The notes: generated by a model not told the origin, from the sequence alone. Positions 8,567-18,952 are shown, numbered from the stretch's first letter. The stretch is DNA of 64,000 nucleotides from Gammaproteobacteria bacterium (GCA_024644535.1 JAHEKX010000014.1:1-64000); one strand, 5' to 3'. Numbers and translations are program-made.

Positions 8567-9136
8567 TCAAGCGGATTCGCTATTTTGTACCGCTTTACGG
8601 GCTGCCAGTAAATACAGCAGCATTGACCAAACCGTTAGTACCGCTGCCACCATAAACAGGGCGTAACCTAATAGCATCAGCACCATCCAAGACCCGCCAG
8701 CGGCAGGGTCAATAGCCAGTAATACCGTAATCGAGATCATTTGTACGGTAGTTTTGACTTTACCCAACCAAGACACCCGTACCGAGGTGCGCTCGCCGAT
8801 TTCGGCCATCCATTCACGCAAAGCCGACACCACGATCTCACGAGCAATAATCACGCAACCTGCAATGGTGAATGGCACCGACTGCAACTCGTGAATCAGA
8901 ATAATAATAGCTACCGACACCATCAGTTTGTCGGCCACAGGGTCTAGAAAGGCGCCAAACGAAGTACCCTGCCCCAGTTTTCTGGCCAGATAGCCATCTA
9001 ACCAATCAGTAATGGCCGCCGCACCAAATATGGCCGCGGATATAATAAAGCGCTCGGGTACGTTCGAGAAAAACATCAGCACCATCGCCGGGATCATCAA
9101 GACCCGAAGCAAGGTCAAACTGTTTGGCCAATTCAT
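8567..9136 (-). CDS. pgsA: CDP-diacylglycerol-glycerol-3-phosphate 3-phosphatidyltransferase
   Basis: This inner-membrane enzyme makes phosphatidylglycerol phosphate from CDP-diacylglycerol and glycerol 3-phosphate, the committed step to phosphatidylglycerol and cardiolipin. The 189-residue protein has the usual family length. The CDP-alcohol phosphotransferase motif D-x2-DG-x2-AR-x8-G-x3-D-x3-D is complete, running from DWLDGYLAR to FGAFLDPVADK (about residues 43-69). Several hydrophobic helices follow, one ending in LLYLLAARKA. The ATG lies seven bases after the uvrC stop, so the two genes are probably co-transcribed, as is common in gammaproteobacteria, and the tRNA pair follows downstream. 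Confidence 0.96.
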   Translation of the reverse strand: MNWPNSLTLLRVLMIPAMVLMFFSNVPERFIISAAIFGAAAITDWLDGYLARKLGQGTSFGAFLDPVADKLMVSVAIIILIHELQSVPFTIAGCVIIAREIVVSALREWMAEIGERTSVRVSWLGKVKTTVQMISITVLLAIDPAAGGSWMVLMLLGYALFMVAAVLTVWSMLLYLLAARKAVQNSESA

Positions 9137-9143
9137 GTTGTCG

Positions 9144-10964
9144 CTACTCCCGACCGGCTTGTAGATGCTCGACGATTTGTTCCGCTAGCGCTCGATTAAT
9201 ACCAGGCACCTTAATAAGCTCGTTAATGTTCGCACCTTTTACCCCCTGAGCGCTACCAAAGTGGCGTAATAAATCGCGTCGCCGTTTGGCTCCTACTCCG
9301 GGTATCGACTCTAAAGCCGACTGATGCTGTTTGGCGCGGCGAGCTCTGTGCCCCGTAATCGCAAATCGATGCGACTCATCGCGAATGTATTGAATAAGGT
9401 GCAGTGCCGGATCGTCACTTTGCAGCTGCCACTCTTTGCCAGTAGCGCCATTAATTAAGGTCTCGAAACCCGCCTTACGCGTGGTGCCCTTTGCCACCCC
9501 AATCACGACAATATCATCGATTTGCAGAGCCCCTAGTACGCCCATGGCTTGACTAACCTGCCCTTTACCACCATCAATAAGCAACACGTCAGGTTTTACG
9601 CCCTCGCCATTCTTAAGGCGTTTAAAGCGACGCTCTAGCGCCTGTTGCATGGCGGCGTAATCGTCGCCACCCGTAATGCCGTCGATATTGAATTTTCGAT
9701 AGTCGGATTTTTTAGCGCCATCAACACCAAACACCACACAAGATGCCACCGTTTGCGCACCACTGCTGTGGCTAATATCAAAACATTCTATGCGCTCTGG
9801 CAACGCTTTAAGCTGTGCGGCTTTTTGCAGGGCTATAAGGCGCGCCCGAGTCGTTTCTTTGGCTTCTAAGTGCGCCATTAGGTTCGTGTCGGCCGTTTGC
9901 ACTGCCAACTGCAGCCAGCGCGCACGGGCTTCGCGAACGCGATGCTTCACCGAGACCTTCACTTTTGCACGCTGGGTTAGCAGTTCGTTTAGTGCCTGAA
10001 CTTCATCGAGTTCGTGCGACACAATCACCTCTTGGGGTACTGGACGCTCGTTGGCTAGATAATACTGCAACACAAAGGCCGATAAGGTTGAAGCTTCGGT
10101 ATCATCAATAGCTAAGGCTGGGTAGTAAGATCGACTGCCAATCACTCGACCCTCGCGCACGAACAACACGTGCACACAGGCCTTACCGTGGCGAGAGGCG
10201 CAGGCAATAATGTCCAAATCACCGCGCACACCTTCGATACCCTGACTCGATTGTACCTGCTGTATTTGCCCCAGTTGATCCCGCAGCACAGCCGCTTTTT
10301 CAAACTCTAAACGCTCGGCACAGGCTTCCATATCATCAGCAAGCTTTGTCATGAGCTCTTGCGACTTTCCCTGCAAAAACAAACGCGTCGACTCTACCTG
10401 CTCGGCGTATTCTTCTTCGGTGACAAAGCCTGGCACACAGGGGCCGGAGCAGCGCCCTATCTGATGTTGCAAACAGGGCCTTGAGCGGTTGCGAAAATAC
10501 GCGTCTTCGCATTGACGCACACGAAACGTTTTTTGCAAAAAATGCAGCGACTCGCGCACCGCGCCCGAACTGGGATAAGGGCCAAAATACTGCCCTTTTT
10601 TACGCTTAGAACCGCGATGGAACGCCAGTCTAGGAAAGGTATCCTGCGTGCTTAAAAAGATATATGGGTAGGACTTATCGTCTTTCAGCAGGATGTTGTA
10701 AGGTGGCTTGTGTTCTTTAATCAGGTTGTGTTCAAGTAGCAAAGCATCGACTTCTGTCGACGTCACGGTCACCTGAATATCGACAATTTTAGCCACCAGC
10801 GCCATGGTTTTCGTAGTTAAACCGGAAGCGCGAAAGTAACTGCTTACCCGAGCCTTCAGGTTCTTGGCCTTACCCACGTACAAAATTTCGCCATCGACAC
10901 TTAGCATCTGATAAACGCCGGGACGCTTAGTCAACTGCTTAAGAAAGGCTTCGGAATCGAACAT
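9144..10964 (-). CDS. uvrC: Excinuclease ABC subunit C
   Basis: UvrC makes both incisions flanking a DNA lesion in nucleotide excision repair after UvrAB have loaded. The 606-residue protein is full length. It opens with the GIY-YIG nuclease (about 14-92: RPGVYQMLS, ILYVGKAKNLKARVSSYF). Next come a conserved cysteine cluster (about 155-178), the UVR motif that contacts UvrB (MEACAERLEFEKAAVLRDQL, about 207-226), the RNase H-like endonuclease domain with CFDISHSSG and LLIDGGKGQ, and C-terminal helix-hairpin-helix motifs (IPGVGAKRRRDLL, VPGINRALAEQI). It sits four bases after murB and seven before pgsA in one minus-strand run. Confidence 0.97.
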   Translation of the reverse strand: MFDSEAFLKQLTKRPGVYQMLSVDGEILYVGKAKNLKARVSSYFRASGLTTKTMALVAKIVDIQVTVTSTEVDALLLEHNLIKEHKPPYNILLKDDKSYPYIFLSTQDTFPRLAFHRGSKRKKGQYFGPYPSSGAVRESLHFLQKTFRVRQCEDAYFRNRSRPCLQHQIGRCSGPCVPGFVTEEEYAEQVESTRLFLQGKSQELMTKLADDMEACAERLEFEKAAVLRDQLGQIQQVQSSQGIEGVRGDLDIIACASRHGKACVHVLFVREGRVIGSRSYYPALAIDDTEASTLSAFVLQYYLANERPVPQEVIVSHELDEVQALNELLTQRAKVKVSVKHRVREARARWLQLAVQTADTNLMAHLEAKETTRARLIALQKAAQLKALPERIECFDISHSSGAQTVASCVVFGVDGAKKSDYRKFNIDGITGGDDYAAMQQALERRFKRLKNGEGVKPDVLLIDGGKGQVSQAMGVLGALQIDDIVVIGVAKGTTRKAGFETLINGATGKEWQLQSDDPALHLIQYIRDESHRFAITGHRARRAKQHQSALESIPGVGAKRRRDLLRHFGSAQGVKGANINELIKVPGINRALAEQIVEHLQAGRE

Positions 10965-10967
10965 GTC

Positions 10968-11999
10968 TTATAAGCCTATAACGACAGGTTCAATATGAAG
11001 AGTAACACCAAACTTGGCCTGAACCGTGTTAATTACATGCTGCGCAAGCTCTACACACGCAGCGCCACTTGCGTGACCCTCGTTCACTAACACCAGAGCG
11101 TGCTGCTGGCTAATGCCGCAACCATCGCCACAGTAGCCTTTAAGGCCTGCTGTCTCGATCAAGTAAGCCGCGGACAGCTTGCTGTTTTGGGCATCCACAT
11201 CGTATAGCGGCAAGTCGGGGTACTGTGCCTTTAAGCTCTGAGCTTGGCTGATGCTGACAATAGGGTTTTTAAAAAAACTACCTGAGTTGGGCATTAGGTG
11301 CACATCGGGCAATTTTGCTGCGCGAATCGCTGCTACCGTGTTTAACACATCTAAGGGGCTTGGCTCGTGCAGGCCCGTCGCCACTAAGGCATTTGCCAAC
11401 GCCGCGTAGTTTGTATTTACCATCGGAACTTTAGACAATCGCAAACGAATACTGACAATGGCATAGCGGTCTCGCCAAGGGCCTTTAAAATGTGAGTCGC
11501 GGTAAGTAAAACCGCAATCTTGGCCCTGAATATGGGCAAACATACTAGTGTGTAAGTCCAACACTCGCACGCTGTCGATAAACTCAGCTATCTCCACTCC
11601 GTACGCGCCAACATTTTGCACCGGTGCCGCGCCGCAACTGCCGGGTATCGATACCAGGTTTTCTAAACCATACCAGCCGCGCTGGTTGCAGTACCGCACC
11701 AGCCAATCCCAATGCGCACCTGCAAGCACCTCTATTAAAACACTTTTGCCCGTTTGCTCAATCAGCTCAATATCGTCGCCTACGGGGTGTACCACGATGC
11801 CCCGAATCTGGTCGCCCAAAATCACATTGCTGCCCCCACCCAAAATAGTAAGGGGTAGATCGTGGTTGGTGGCATAGTCCAGGGCCTCAAGCCAATCGCT
11901 ATCCGACGTCACTCGACAGAAGTAATCAGCGCTAGATGGCACGCCAAGAGTGCTCAGAGTGTCTAGCCTGACGCCGGTTTCAACGTGCATTCGACTCAA
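10968..11999 (-). CDS. murB: UDP-N-acetylenolpyruvoylglucosamine reductase
   Basis: MurB reduces the enolpyruvyl group of UDP-GlcNAc-enolpyruvate with NADPH through bound FAD, giving UDP-MurNAc for peptidoglycan in the cytoplasm. The 343-residue protein shows the FAD-binding segment [12 protein letters not shown], and [19 protein letters not shown], which matches the family's IPGxxGAAPxQNxGAYG. It also has the catalytic motif NSGSFFKNP, with the active-site Ser, and the C-terminal Glu in IEPVVIG. The long region and C-terminus fit type I MurB. The furthest start is a TTG overlapping the kdsB stop; an ATG three codons later (11990) is equally likely. Its neighbours kdsB and lpxK make this an envelope-synthesis operon. 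Confidence 0.96.
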   Translation of the reverse strand: MSRMHVETGVRLDTLSTLGVPSSADYFCRVTSDSDWLEALDYATNHDLPLTILGGGSNVILGDQIRGIVVHPVGDDIELIEQTGKSVLIEVLAGAHWDWLVRYCNQRGWYGLENLVSIPGSCGAAPVQNVGAYGVEIAEFIDSVRVLDLHTSMFAHIQGQDCGFTYRDSHFKGPWRDRYAIVSIRLRLSKVPMVNTNYAALANALVATGLHEPSPLDVLNTVAAIRAAKLPDVHLMPNSGSFFKNPIVSISQAQSLKAQYPDLPLYDVDAQNSKLSAAYLIETAGLKGYCGDGCGISQQHALVLVNEGHASGAACVELAQHVINTVQAKFGVTLHIEPVVIGL

Positions 12000-12748
12000 G
12001 CACCAAGCAGGCGATTGACTGCCTGTAAGTCTGCGGGGGTATCGACACCGCCGGGCACTGCAGCGCAGGCAGGCTGGACGTGAATTCTGGTGCCCTGATA
12101 GAGAGCGCGTAATTGTTCCAGTTTTTCCAAACGCTCTAGGTCAGCCATTGGCCATTGGGTAAATGCTTTTAAGGTGGCGGCGCGATAAGCATAAATACCC
12201 AAATGCCGGAACCACGATTCCGATTCCAAATCGATAGTAGCAGCATCTTTATCGCGCGGAAAAGGAATAAGAGATCGGCTGAAGTAAAGCGCATAACCCA
12301 TTGAATCGAATACAACTTTAACTGCGTTAGAATCTGTCAGAATGGCATTGTCTTCAATGCGCTCGCACAAAGTCGCAATGCCCGCTTTGGTGTTATTGGC
12401 CAAATTTTGCGCGACCTGCTCTATAACACTAGCGGGTATTAAAGGCTCATCACCCTGCACATTAACCACAATGGCATCATCCGCTAATCCCGTTTGAGCC
12501 ACCACCTCTGCTAAACGATCCGTACCCGATTCGTGGTCTTCTCGGGTCAGGCACACATCGGCACCAAATCTTTGGCAGACCTCGAATACCTTTATATGAT
12601 CGGTCGCCACAATAACCCGGTCGGCGCTTGCCTCGCAGGCGCGCTCCCAGACGTGCTGAATCATGGGCTTGCCCGCAATATCCGCTAACGGCTTTGCAGG
12701 TAAACGTGTCGACGCATAGCGCGCGGGAATGACAATGGTATAGCTCAC
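11996..12748 (-). CDS. kdsB: 3-deoxy-manno-octulosonate cytidylyltransferase
   Basis: KdsB activates Kdo with CTP to CMP-Kdo for addition to lipid A in the cytoplasm. The start chosen is the GTG at 12748, whose first bases overlap the lpxK stop as GTGA. This gives 250 residues, the normal length, beginning [20 protein letters not shown]; a longer reading would lie inside lpxK. Diagnostic segments are the nucleotide-binding [47 protein letters not shown] and [13 protein letters not shown]. Position between lpxK and murB agrees with a lipopolysaccharide role. Confidence 0.96.
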   Translation of the reverse strand: MSYTIVIPARYASTRLPAKPLADIAGKPMIQHVWERACEASADRVIVATDHIKVFEVCQRFGADVCLTREDHESGTDRLAEVVAQTGLADDAIVVNVQGDEPLIPASVIEQVAQNLANNTKAGIATLCERIEDNAILTDSNAVKVVFDSMGYALYFSRSLIPFPRDKDAATIDLESESWFRHLGIYAYRAATLKAFTQWPMADLERLEKLEQLRALYQGTRIHVQPACAAVPGGVDTPADLQAVNRLLGA

Positions 12749-13713
12749 AGCAGTGCCTCGAGTTGGGTCCACAAGTTCGTTAAAGTCGTTTCGGGTATAC
12801 GCATTTGGGTACGATACACCCACACATCGTTAGCCGAATCGGGTAATTTTACCGCGTCTTTCTCGGTAACCACCACTGTGTGAGTGGTATTGATAAAATC
12901 AGAATGTTTAAACTGATAATGATCGGGAAACGATCTGAGCCTTGTTCTAAACCCCAGCGCCTGTAAGTCGGCTTGTAATCGCCGCGGCGCGCCTATCGCT
13001 GTGACAATCTCAATGGTGGGGTGTTCTGCCAGCATCTGTTCAAGGCTAAGAGCCTGGCCTCCCGCCTGACAAAAATCCTGCGGCACTAAATAGGCGCCAC
13101 CATGAGCCTTTGAGCCGCGGTAGATAATATGGTCGACACTGCGAATACGCTCTGCAGGTTCACGTAAAGGCCCCAAAGGTAGGCAATGTCCATTGCCGAA
13201 GCCGAGCTGCTTGTCTACCACCGCTATTTCGATGCTACGGCGCAAACCGGTGTGCTGCAAACCATCGTCTGCAAGTACAACGTCGACCCTGTGCCGCAAA
13301 TGCTGGTATGCCATGGCTCGCTGCTCGGCAACCACCACTGGGACCTTACAGCTTTTATAAATCAACATAGGCTCGTCGCCGGTATCGCTCACCAGACTCG
13401 CACTATCTACCTCAACCAAGCCTACGCTACTACGACCATAACCTCGGCTAATCACACCCACAGTTAGCCCTTTTGACAGCAAATAACGCACTAGGGCAAT
13501 CACCACGGGCGTTTTACCCGTTCCACCTACGGTGACATTCCCCACCACTACGCAGGGCGGCGTCATGGGCTCTACCCGGGTATCCGACTGTTTGCCAGTA
13601 ACGACGGCCTTATAAACAAGCTCCAATGGCCACAGCAGCCAGAGCAAGCCCGGCGACTCGCGATACCAAAAATAATTGAAAAAGCGCTCTAATAGCAGGC
13701 GCCCATACCTCAC
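12745..13713 (-). CDS. lpxK: Tetraacyldisaccharide 4'-kinase
   Basis: LpxK phosphorylates the 4' position of the lipid A disaccharide at the inner face of the inner membrane, the sixth step of the Raetz pathway. The 322-residue protein has the typical length. It has an N-terminal amphipathic segment ([13 protein letters not shown]-like region near 22-36) and a P-loop in [13 protein letters not shown] (about 58-70). [15 protein letters not shown] and [10 protein letters not shown] with the conserved DDGLQ follow. The start is a GTG one base after the exbD stop, and the end overlaps kdsB by four bases, so translation of the three genes is probably coupled. Confidence 0.95.
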   Translation of the reverse strand: MRYGRLLLERFFNYFWYRESPGLLWLLWPLELVYKAVVTGKQSDTRVEPMTPPCVVVGNVTVGGTGKTPVVIALVRYLLSKGLTVGVISRGYGRSSVGLVEVDSASLVSDTGDEPMLIYKSCKVPVVVAEQRAMAYQHLRHRVDVVLADDGLQHTGLRRSIEIAVVDKQLGFGNGHCLPLGPLREPAERIRSVDHIIYRGSKAHGGAYLVPQDFCQAGGQALSLEQMLAEHPTIEIVTAIGAPRRLQADLQALGFRTRLRSFPDHYQFKHSDFINTTHTVVVTEKDAVKLPDSANDVWVYRTQMRIPETTLTNLWTQLEALL

Positions 13714-13714
13714 G

Positions 13715-14140
13715 CTAGTCTTCCTCTGACTGAGGGTTTAACGTAGCTATGCTTAAACGCGAGAACCCCAACTGCCCCGCTGCATCCATAGCCGTTACCA
13801 CCGACTGATGCGATGCTTTGGCGTCGGCCACAATAGCCAAGGGTAGCGTCGTGTCGCCTTTTGACAGTTGATAAAGCGCGTCTTTGATGGTGTTTACCCG
13901 CGTGCCCGAAATTGGCAAACCGTTCACTCGATAAGCCCCCTCGCGTGTCACCACCAGTTCGATAAGGTCGGGAATAATCTCTCGAGACTCGCCTGAAGCC
14001 GTGGGCAACGCAAGCGTAATTTCGCTTTGCTTAGTAAACGAGGTCGACACCATAAAAAAAATCAGCAGCAAAAACACCACGTCAATCAGAGGCGTTAGAT
14101 TGACTTCGACGGCGGGCTTAGCGCGTCGCTCGAATTTCAT
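13715..14140 (-). CDS. exbD: ExbD/TolR-family biopolymer transport protein
   Basis: The 141-residue protein has one transmembrane helix near residues 18-38 (NLTPLIDVVFLLLIFFMVS), including the essential membrane Asp of ExbD/TolR, and a periplasmic domain. With ExbB it forms a proton-driven motor that powers a TonB-like partner. No tonB gene is adjacent. Placement between comEC and lpxK is a known arrangement for a second ExbBD pair in Pseudomonas-type genomes (recalled, not checked). The start overlaps the exbB stop as ATGA. Confidence 0.9.
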   Translation of the reverse strand: MKFERRAKPAVEVNLTPLIDVVFLLLIFFMVSTSFTKQSEITLALPTASGESREIIPDLIELVVTREGAYRVNGLPISGTRVNTIKDALYQLSKGDTTLPLAIVADAKASHQSVVTAMDAAGQLGFSRLSIATLNPQSEED

Positions 14141-14772
14141 TTACTGGCCTCTACCTCGGACATAGACGCCACGTTACCATGCAAGGCTTCGACTAGGCGG
14201 TTCGCATCTTGTTCCATGCGCACGACGATTGCATCTACCCGTCCCTGCAAGTATCTATGCATAACCAACGCCGGAATTGCCACGGTTAGGCCCGCCGCCG
14301 TCGTTATAAGGGCTTGTGAAATACCGCCGGCCAGGGCTCCCGCATTGCCTGTCCCTTGCGTAACAATCTCGGTGAATACCGAAATCATGCCAATTACCGT
14401 GCCTAACAACCCCATTAGCGGCGCAATAGCGGCAATGGTACCTAACGTATTCAAAAATCGCTCAAGTTCATGCACTGCTTGTGATCCAGCGTCTTGAATG
14501 CTTTCTTTCATGACATCGCGACCGGCTTTGGCGTTCATTAAGCCCGCCGCCAAAATGTGCCCTAAATGACTCGAGGTCTTCAGTGCCCGCAGTTTTTCAG
14601 CGTTCATCTGCCCCGACTTGATTTGCTGAAACAGGGTCTGCACTAAACCAACAGGCGCCACTTTAGACGGTTTTAGAGTAATGAGCCGTTCAATACAAAT
14701 GGCCAAAGCAATGACCGAAGAAAGCAGAATGGGGATCATTAACCAACCACCCGCCGTCACGATTTCAAGCAT
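14137..14772 (-). CDS. exbB: ExbB/TolQ-family proton channel protein
   Basis: A 211-residue MotA/TolQ/ExbB family protein. The first membrane helix is at about 7-27 (GGWLMIPILLSSVIALAICI). The conserved pair of helices lies near 110-175, with GTIAAIAPLMGLLGTVIGMI and GGISQALITTAAGLTVAIPA. Five ExbB subunits form the inner-membrane proton channel around ExbD. The reading frame overlaps exbD by four bases. It lies 57 bases downstream of comEC in the same direction, so it could use its own promoter or read-through from comEC. Confidence 0.92.
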   Translation of the reverse strand: MLEIVTAGGWLMIPILLSSVIALAICIERLITLKPSKVAPVGLVQTLFQQIKSGQMNAEKLRALKTSSHLGHILAAGLMNAKAGRDVMKESIQDAGSQAVHELERFLNTLGTIAAIAPLMGLLGTVIGMISVFTEIVTQGTGNAGALAGGISQALITTAAGLTVAIPALVMHRYLQGRVDAIVVRMEQDANRLVEALHGNVASMSEVEASK

Positions 14773-14829
14773 ATCTATCCCCTCTATGATTGCTTCATTA
14801 TACCCACCCGCGCGACATGAACAACGCGC

Positions 14830-17142
14830 TTAAGAAGAATAATTATCTTGCCAAAATCGCGCCCAACGCGCCCGTGTTGCCAGCCAGTGCAACTCATCGT
14901 TACGCCCCCATTCAAACCGTAAGGCGCCGGTATGCGAGGTATTTAAAATAGTGGCTCCAGCAATGTTAAGACGCTTAATAACGGCAGGACTCGGATGGCC
15001 AAATGCATTATTGAACCCCGCCGATATAACTGCATATCGGGGCTTTGCCCACTTAAGTAAGGTTGCCGAAGTCGAGGTGTCCGAGCCGTGGTGCCCCACA
15101 ATTAAAATGTCCGCCGCAAGTTCCTCACGCCAGTAACTGACCAAGTCGCGTTCTGTTTGCTTGCCCACATCGGCCATAAACAATACCGAATGGCCGTAAG
15201 CGTTAACCTTAAGCACACAAGACGAGTCGTTATCACTGCCAGCGATAGAGACGCCCCCCGACAGCCATTGCAAGCTCACTTCGGGTCCCCAATGCTCTAC
15301 TAGGCCTGGTCGGCAAAATTGCCCCTGCTCACCATTGCCGTCAGGGCTAACCAATCGACGCCAGCCAAAATTAAAGTTGGGCGAATAGAAGCCACCCACA
15401 TGATCAAAGTCTTGATGACTAAGGACTATGGTGTCCAAAGACGTAATGTTCAAACTATGCAAGATTGGCGCCGCGGTGTAATCAAAATGGTACACCCTAC
15501 CGGGCAGACCACCCGCCATGTCGAAAAGCAGCGACTGACCTGCTACTTGCAAAAGCATAGAAGAACCCTGCCCCACATCAAACACCCACAAGCGCGCCTT
15601 GTCAGTCGAGTTCGGCATGGACCTAAGGCTTAGCATCAGTGCCACAAGAGCCATCAAAACGGCACGCCAGACGGGCCGCAAAGGGGTTAAGAGCAACATC
15701 CACAGTACACTTAGAAGTATTGCCAGACCGATTGGCATGGCTCCTTGCCACACACCCAATGTCAGCCACGTGGCGTCTAATAAATGGTTGGCTACGTCCA
15801 GCGGTAACGCGGCCCAAGACCACAGCGCCGCGTTTGCACCACTAAAGCCCAACAACAAAGCCACTGTCCCTAACAAACTAAGCGGCACCAGCCACAAACT
15901 CGCGACCGGCACAGCAACAATGTTTGCTGGTATGGACAATACCGACACCTGACCAAAAAACACCAAGCTGGCCGGCCACATCGCAACACATATCGCCACA
16001 TGACCTAATATAAATGCCCGAGCACCCGCAAATCTCGCCAATATCGCCGAGCTTGTAAGCACCATAAATACAGCTCCAAAACTTAGCCAAAATGCCGGTA
16101 GTAAGGCACTGAAAGGGTTCGCGGCCAAGCAGATCACCAAAGCCCATCCAAACAAGCGAAAAGGCTGACCGTCTCGTCCAAGATTTTTCGCCAATAACCA
16201 AAAACCTAAAGTCAGAACAGCCCTCTGAGTCGGCAAACTCAAACCCGCTAGCAGTGCGTAAGCCATCGCAGTGACTAACACAAACCCATCACCGAGATAT
16301 TGGCGCACTCCAAACGGCACAAACCAACACAAAGGCCTTAGCATTGTGCGAGCCATAACGCCGGCCAGGCCGGCCACTAAAGCAATATGCAGCCCCGATA
16401 TAACTAGCACATGGCCTACACCTAAACGTAAGCTGGTTTGCTGAAAGACATCTGGAATATAGCGCTTGTCCGCCACCACCAAAGCGGCAATAACACCTTT
16501 TGCTGTCTCGCTAAGATCAGCCTGGTTGCGAATACGCTGCGCCAGAAGGTAGCGCCAGTGATCAAATCCGCGAGAGGCAGATTGTTGGCTGTACACAAAT
16601 TCTAAACGTCCAGTCGCCAATCGCTGTAAGGCAACAGCCTGTGCTTTACGCTTGTCACTCGAAAAATTCGCAAAACCCCGCTCGGGCCGCAAAGTCACGC
16701 GACCAATAATTCGATCACCCAAGCTCAGCGTCCTAGGGCCAGTGTAGTAAACCCGAATACGCTTAAGCACAGCGCAATCTGGCGCCGACACACTGACTAT
16801 GTCTAGCTCAACACGCTGTACGCTCGTGTCATTATATCCTGGGTATTGATCCACAAAATCACGTACTTTGGCCTGTAAGGTTAGCGAATTGTTCAAGCAC
16901 ACAGACGGCGGACTTAGCTCAACCAACCATTGACCGTACACCCACACCCAAAACTGCCCCACACACCAACCAAAGAGCGCAAGTCGCAATGCCATGGCCC
17001 GAAAAAAATATAGCAGTAATCCCGACAGGCACAGCGACACATAAAAAGCTTCGAATTCACGCCACAACAATGCGACTAGCACACCGAAGATAAAATTCAG
17101 AGCAACAATTACGGCATAGTCTTTCGGTGCAAATCTGGTCAT
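14830..17142 (-). CDS. comEC: ComEC/Rec2-family DNA internalisation channel
   Basis: ComEC carries single-stranded DNA across the inner membrane during natural transformation. From the ATG at 17142 it has 770 residues, preceded by GAGAG; a GTG at 17202 would add 20 residues almost abutting the divergent gene. Segments in order are N-terminal membrane helices and an OB-like DUF4131 region, then the multi-helix competence domain (LGVGHVLVISGLHIALVAG, then LPTQRAVLTLGFWLLA). A C-terminal metallo-beta-lactamase domain follows, with HQDFDHVGG and IVGHHGSDTS. All three domains appear intact, so the strain may be competent if the type IV pilus and ComEA genes exist elsewhere. Confidence 0.94.
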   Translation of the reverse strand: MTRFAPKDYAVIVALNFIFGVLVALLWREFEAFYVSLCLSGLLLYFFRAMALRLALFGWCVGQFWVWVYGQWLVELSPPSVCLNNSLTLQAKVRDFVDQYPGYNDTSVQRVELDIVSVSAPDCAVLKRIRVYYTGPRTLSLGDRIIGRVTLRPERGFANFSSDKRKAQAVALQRLATGRLEFVYSQQSASRGFDHWRYLLAQRIRNQADLSETAKGVIAALVVADKRYIPDVFQQTSLRLGVGHVLVISGLHIALVAGLAGVMARTMLRPLCWFVPFGVRQYLGDGFVLVTAMAYALLAGLSLPTQRAVLTLGFWLLAKNLGRDGQPFRLFGWALVICLAANPFSALLPAFWLSFGAVFMVLTSSAILARFAGARAFILGHVAICVAMWPASLVFFGQVSVLSIPANIVAVPVASLWLVPLSLLGTVALLLGFSGANAALWSWAALPLDVANHLLDATWLTLGVWQGAMPIGLAILLSVLWMLLLTPLRPVWRAVLMALVALMLSLRSMPNSTDKARLWVFDVGQGSSMLLQVAGQSLLFDMAGGLPGRVYHFDYTAAPILHSLNITSLDTIVLSHQDFDHVGGFYSPNFNFGWRRLVSPDGNGEQGQFCRPGLVEHWGPEVSLQWLSGGVSIAGSDNDSSCVLKVNAYGHSVLFMADVGKQTERDLVSYWREELAADILIVGHHGSDTSTSATLLKWAKPRYAVISAGFNNAFGHPSPAVIKRLNIAGATILNTSHTGALRFEWGRNDELHWLATRARWARFWQDNYSS

Positions 17143-17220
17143 AATAGCTCTCGCCAATAGAACCACCATTGCAGCACACCAGTCCCACCAAATAACGAGC
17201 ACTAAGGTTCATAAACCATC

Positions 17221-17745
17221 ATGCCCAAGCATACTCTTAAAAAACTGATTCCCAGCGCGTCGGAATTAAGAGACCGAAAAGCTTTACACTTTTTCGGTGA
17301 TTGGATTTACGAGGGCAATTTATGGCACCTAAATCGCTATTCAGCATCTATGGGCTTTTTTGTAGGCTTGTTTATGGCTTTTATGCCCATACCTGGGCAA
17401 ATGCTGGTGGCCGCGGTACTGGCGGTCTGGTTACGCTGTAATTTACCCATATCCATCTCGTTGGTATGGATTACCAACCCCCTGACCATGCCGGCGATAT
17501 TCTTTTTCGCTTATGAGCTCGGCGCCTTTATTTTAGGCGTAGACACCCAAGCCATTCAATTTGAATTAAGCTTTGCATGGTTATCCGCAACCTTGGGCGC
17601 TATCTGGCAACCCTTCTTGTTAGGATGCTTTCTATTCAGTATTGGCTTCGGAGCCCTAGGGTATTTTGTCGTCGATATCATGTGGAAGGCGCAAACTCGT
17701 CGCAAATGGCGCGAACGGCAACTTAAGCGCAAAACGGGGGCTTGA
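17221..17745 (+). CDS. DUF2062 domain membrane protein
   Basis: A 174-residue protein with three or four hydrophobic helices (about 42-66, 76-95, 118-150) and a basic C-terminus (KAQTRRKWRERQLKRKT). The segment SASMGFFVGLFMAFMPIPGQ followed by ITNPLTMPAIFFFAYELG is typical of DUF2062 proteins. The function of this family is not established. It is transcribed divergently from comEC and converges on the lolE-like gene with four bases between stops, an arrangement I recall from Pseudomonas-type genomes. The ATG is the first codon after the comEC promoter region. Confidence 0.85.
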   Translation: MPKHTLKKLIPSASELRDRKALHFFGDWIYEGNLWHLNRYSASMGFFVGLFMAFMPIPGQMLVAAVLAVWLRCNLPISISLVWITNPLTMPAIFFFAYELGAFILGVDTQAIQFELSFAWLSATLGAIWQPFLLGCFLFSIGFGALGYFVVDIMWKAQTRRKWRERQLKRKTGA

Positions 17746-17749
17746 GACC

Positions 17750-18952
17750 TTAAGCCTCGGACAAGACCTCTGCCGGAGCAATTTGCGCTGCTCGGCGCGC
17801 AGGATAAACTGCTGCTAAAGCACAAGCTACGATGGCAATACATGCGACTAGGACGAAGTCTCCCAACTGCGGATCGGTAGGTAAGAAGGCGATTGGATAA
17901 ACATCGGTATTTAAAAAATGGAGCCCAAGCGCTTGTTCTACGCGGGCCACGATAGAAGTAATACTGAGGCTAAGCACATACCCTAGCAGCACGCCCAGAA
18001 CACTACCCACAACGCCAATCAAAGTGCCCAGCCACAAAAAAATCGAAGCAATCGCCCTAGGTTTAAGTCCCATAGTGGACAATATCGCTACTTCTTCGCG
18101 CTTGTCAGTCACCAACAAAACCAATGAAGAGACCACATTAAAGGCGGCAATAAGCACAACTGCGGCTACCAAAATCACGATCAAGTCACGCGACAACTGA
18201 ATGGCCGCATACAGATTGCCGTGCGTCATACCCCAGTGCCGCACGTATTGAGTCGGCGCTAGAGTGTATTGTAAACCCTGAGCAAACCAAGGGGCCAAAA
18301 ACACATCCTGCAATTGCACTTTTAAGCCACTGACCACAGATGGCTCGTAGCCAACGAAACGTTGCGCCTCTTGCAATGGTATTAACATTAGGGCGTCATC
18401 GGCCTCGGTTTGAGTGGTCAGCCAGCCCGCAACAGTAACCACGTGCGCTCGCGCCTTTCGGTCGCCAGAATCGGGAATAACCACACTCACCCGATCACCC
18501 ACATTTGCACTCAAACGCTGTCCCAGACGCATTCCAAGCCAAACACCCTGTTCGGTCTTACCGCCAGAGACCATAGCGGGCAGCACCCACGACCGCGGCT
18601 CAGATACACCAATGCCAACAAAGGCCTCCACCCGCTTACCGTTTTGGACAAGCCCCTGCAACTCGACAAACGGCGTAACGCTTTTAACGTCAGCATTGTT
18701 CTGCAGCTGCTCTATAAGGCCACTAGGCTCCAATCCACCCGCACCCATAACAGACACATGAGGAATAACCGCCAATACCCGTGTTTGCATTTCCCGATCA
18801 AAGCCATTCATGACCGACATCACGACGGCCATAAGAGCCACGGCAAGCACTAACCCTATGACTGATAACACACTTAAAAACCGCGACAGAGGTGCCTGTT
18901 CTCGCGTCAGGACGTAGCGAAGCGCTATACCTAATCGAAATTCTACGCTCAC
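17750..18952 (-). CDS. Lipoprotein-releasing ABC transporter permease (LolE/LolC type, second copy)
   Basis: A 400-residue FtsX/MacB-type permease of the LolCDE complex, which extracts outer-membrane lipoproteins from the inner membrane and passes them to LolA. It has one N-terminal membrane helix (about 22-50: LSVIGLVLAVALMAVVMSVM, then NGFDREMQTRVL), a large periplasmic domain, and three C-terminal helices (about 255-385) ending in the conserved VYPARRAAQIAPAEVL. The GTG start overlaps the lolD stop as GTGA. The other permease gene lies upstream of lolD, so both halves of the heterodimer are present. Which one is LolC and which LolE is not certain from sequence alone. Confidence 0.92.
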   Translation of the reverse strand: MSVEFRLGIALRYVLTREQAPLSRFLSVLSVIGLVLAVALMAVVMSVMNGFDREMQTRVLAVIPHVSVMGAGGLEPSGLIEQLQNNADVKSVTPFVELQGLVQNGKRVEAFVGIGVSEPRSWVLPAMVSGGKTEQGVWLGMRLGQRLSANVGDRVSVVIPDSGDRKARAHVVTVAGWLTTQTEADDALMLIPLQEAQRFVGYEPSVVSGLKVQLQDVFLAPWFAQGLQYTLAPTQYVRHWGMTHGNLYAAIQLSRDLIVILVAAVVLIAAFNVVSSLVLLVTDKREEVAILSTMGLKPRAIASIFLWLGTLIGVVGSVLGVLLGYVLSLSITSIVARVEQALGLHFLNTDVYPIAFLPTDPQLGDFVLVACIAIVACALAAVYPARRAAQIAPAEVLSEA